DNA of 37,110 nucleotides from a virus: IMG/VR virus record IMGVR_UViG_3300009537_000071, positions 1 through 37,110 of that record, one strand, 5' to 3'. A program made the position numbers and the translations under genes. The notes under the pieces are model-generated. The model saw nothing but the letters and a program-made list of their open reading frames with translations, had not been told where the DNA came from and ran no database searches. Positions 36,176-37,110 of this stretch are shown one piece after another (the stretch's first letter is position 1; each line of letters opens with the position of its first letter).

Positions 36176-37110
36176 AACTCCATCCCCATTTGCCTGGTTC
36201 GATCCTTGGCGAGATCGATGTAGTCTGGGTTGATCTCTAATCCAATCCATTGACGGCCAAGCGCCTGCGCCACCTGGCCGGTAGTGCCGCTTCCGAAAAA
36301 CGGGTCGAGCACGATGTCACCAGGACGTGAGCCGGCGAGGATGCAGGGTTCGATCAATGCCGGCGGGAAGGTGGCGAAGTGCGCGCCCTTGTACGAGCGC
36401 GTGGCTACTGTCCACACGCTGCGCTTGTTGCGGGTTTCGCCGTTTCCGACGCTGCGCTTCTGCCCGATGTTCGTGGCACTGCTGGCCATCGAAAGCGGGT
36501 CAACCAGCGTCTTGTGCTTGCCGCCGATGCGCGGCAACTGCTCCTTCATCTTGCGGATGTCCGACTCGCCGCTCTCGCAAGGCTCCTGCATCGCCTCAGC
36601 ATCCCAGTAGTACCGCTCGCTCTTGGCCAGCAGAAACAGGTACTCGTGCGCCTTGGTGCAGCGATCGGTGACGCTCTCCGGCATCGGGTTCGGCTTGTGC
36701 CAGATGATGTCCTGACGGAGAAACCAACCATCCGCCTGCAGCGCAAGCGCGATGCGTGCCGGCATCATTACCATGTCTTTCGGTTTCAGCCGGCCCGGAG
36801 GCCTCCGGGTCGCTTCGCGCAGGCCGACCGTATTTCGGCTGGCCGTGAAACGGCGGTCGGCGCGTTGACCGTTTTTGCCTTGCCATCCGGCACCACCGGC
36901 GCTGGCGTAGCTGTCGCCGTAATTGATCCAGCAGGTGCCGTCATCGGCCAGCACATCACGCGCCAGCCGAAACACCTCGACCATGTGGCACACATGGCAC
37001 TCTCCGCAGAGTTCGCCGGTTGCCCAACCGAGGCAATCGTGCAATTTCTCAAGGCCAAGCTGGCCGGTGTGGCCGTAATCGCGCAACGCCCAGTACGGCG
37101 GGCTGGTGAC
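36172..37110 (-). CDS. DNA methyltransferase, beta-class (start beyond window)
   Basis: 312 residues visible; the frame is open to the window end. TSPPYWALRDY at the edge is the N4-C/N6-A catalytic motif IV (SPPYW). DPFFGSGTTGQVAQALGRQW near the C-terminus is motif I (SAM binding). The order IV then I with a long middle is that of class beta enzymes. The middle part (WHKPNPMPESVTDR) also fits. It methylates DNA, perhaps for anti-restriction or packaging marking. It overlaps TerL by GTGA. Confidence 0.9.
   Translation of the reverse strand, partial: VTSPPYWALRDYGHTGQLGLEKLHDCLGWATGELCGECHVCHMVEVFRLARDVLADDGTCWINYGDSYASAGGAGWQGKNGQRADRRFTASRNTVGLREATRRPPGRLKPKDMVMMPARIALALQADGWFLRQDIIWHKPNPMPESVTDRCTKAHEYLFLLAKSERYYWDAEAMQEPCESGESDIRKMKEQLPRIGGKHKTLVDPLSMASSATNIGQKRSVGNGETRNKRSVWTVATRSYKGAHFATFPPALIEPCILAGSRPGDIVLDPFFGSGTTGQVAQALGRQWIGLEINPDYIDLAKDRTRQMGMEL

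Noticed and set aside
1-37110. CRISPR arrays or IS elements
   Set aside because: I saw no regularly spaced direct repeats with unique spacers and no transposase-like gene with inverted ends.

Overview
The window reads as most of the genome of a temperate, long-tailed (siphovirus-like) phage of a high-GC proteobacterium. The head and tail genes are lambda-like in order: GpA-type TerL, gpW, portal, ClpP-capsid fusion, DUF2190, tail tube, G/GT frameshift, tape measure, L, K and J-like genes. A 45-base fragment of a tRNA-Lys 3' half sits next to a tyrosine integrase and has phage genes on both sides. That is the layout of attP in a circular or excised phage genome, not of an integrated prophage end. 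No host chromosomal gene is visible. The host cannot be named from the sequence.

Layout. (1) 0.2-1.8 kb is the lysogeny switch: an HTH-like protein, a CAU-anticodon tRNA, a Cro-like gene on the minus strand, a divergent HTH repressor, and a zinc/membrane protein closed by an intrinsic terminator. (2) 1.8-9.7 kb is a rightward early operon of closely packed genes. It holds a complete diversity-generating retroelement (DGR): three target genes each ending in a variable repeat (VR), an avd gene, one template repeat (TR) and a reverse transcriptase. Small unknown genes, a CsrA-like gene, a MazG-like gene, a candidate excisionase and the integrase are also here. (3) 9.7-9.9 kb is attP. (4) 9.9-37.1 kb is the late region. 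It is read leftward from a DNA methyltransferase (cut by the window end) and TerL through head, tail and fibre genes to lysis genes. One rightward lipoprotein gene interrupts it.

The central observation is the DGR. The three VRs (2215-2321, 5001-5106, 5536-5642) align without gaps to the TR (6215-6323). By hand count they differ from it at 36 positions in total, and all 36 are adenines in the TR. The targets are small CLec/DUF1566-like proteins in the early region, far from the tail fibre genes.

The DGR operon also appears to be wired to the prophage switch. Five copies of the dyad NNAAG-N5-CTTNN lie in two places: three between the cro-like and repressor genes, and two over a TTGACA promoter directly upstream of the first DGR target. 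The promoter of the cro-like gene and the promoter of the DGR operon share the same operator, -35, -10 and ATG spacing. I infer that the repressor silences both and that the DGR is switched on at induction. Other points of interest are a 43-base element present upstream of two leftward gene blocks, a shared C-terminal motif in TerL and a Mor-like protein, a -1 frameshift site, a nested capsid start with a terminator behind it, and a truncated nuclease gene.
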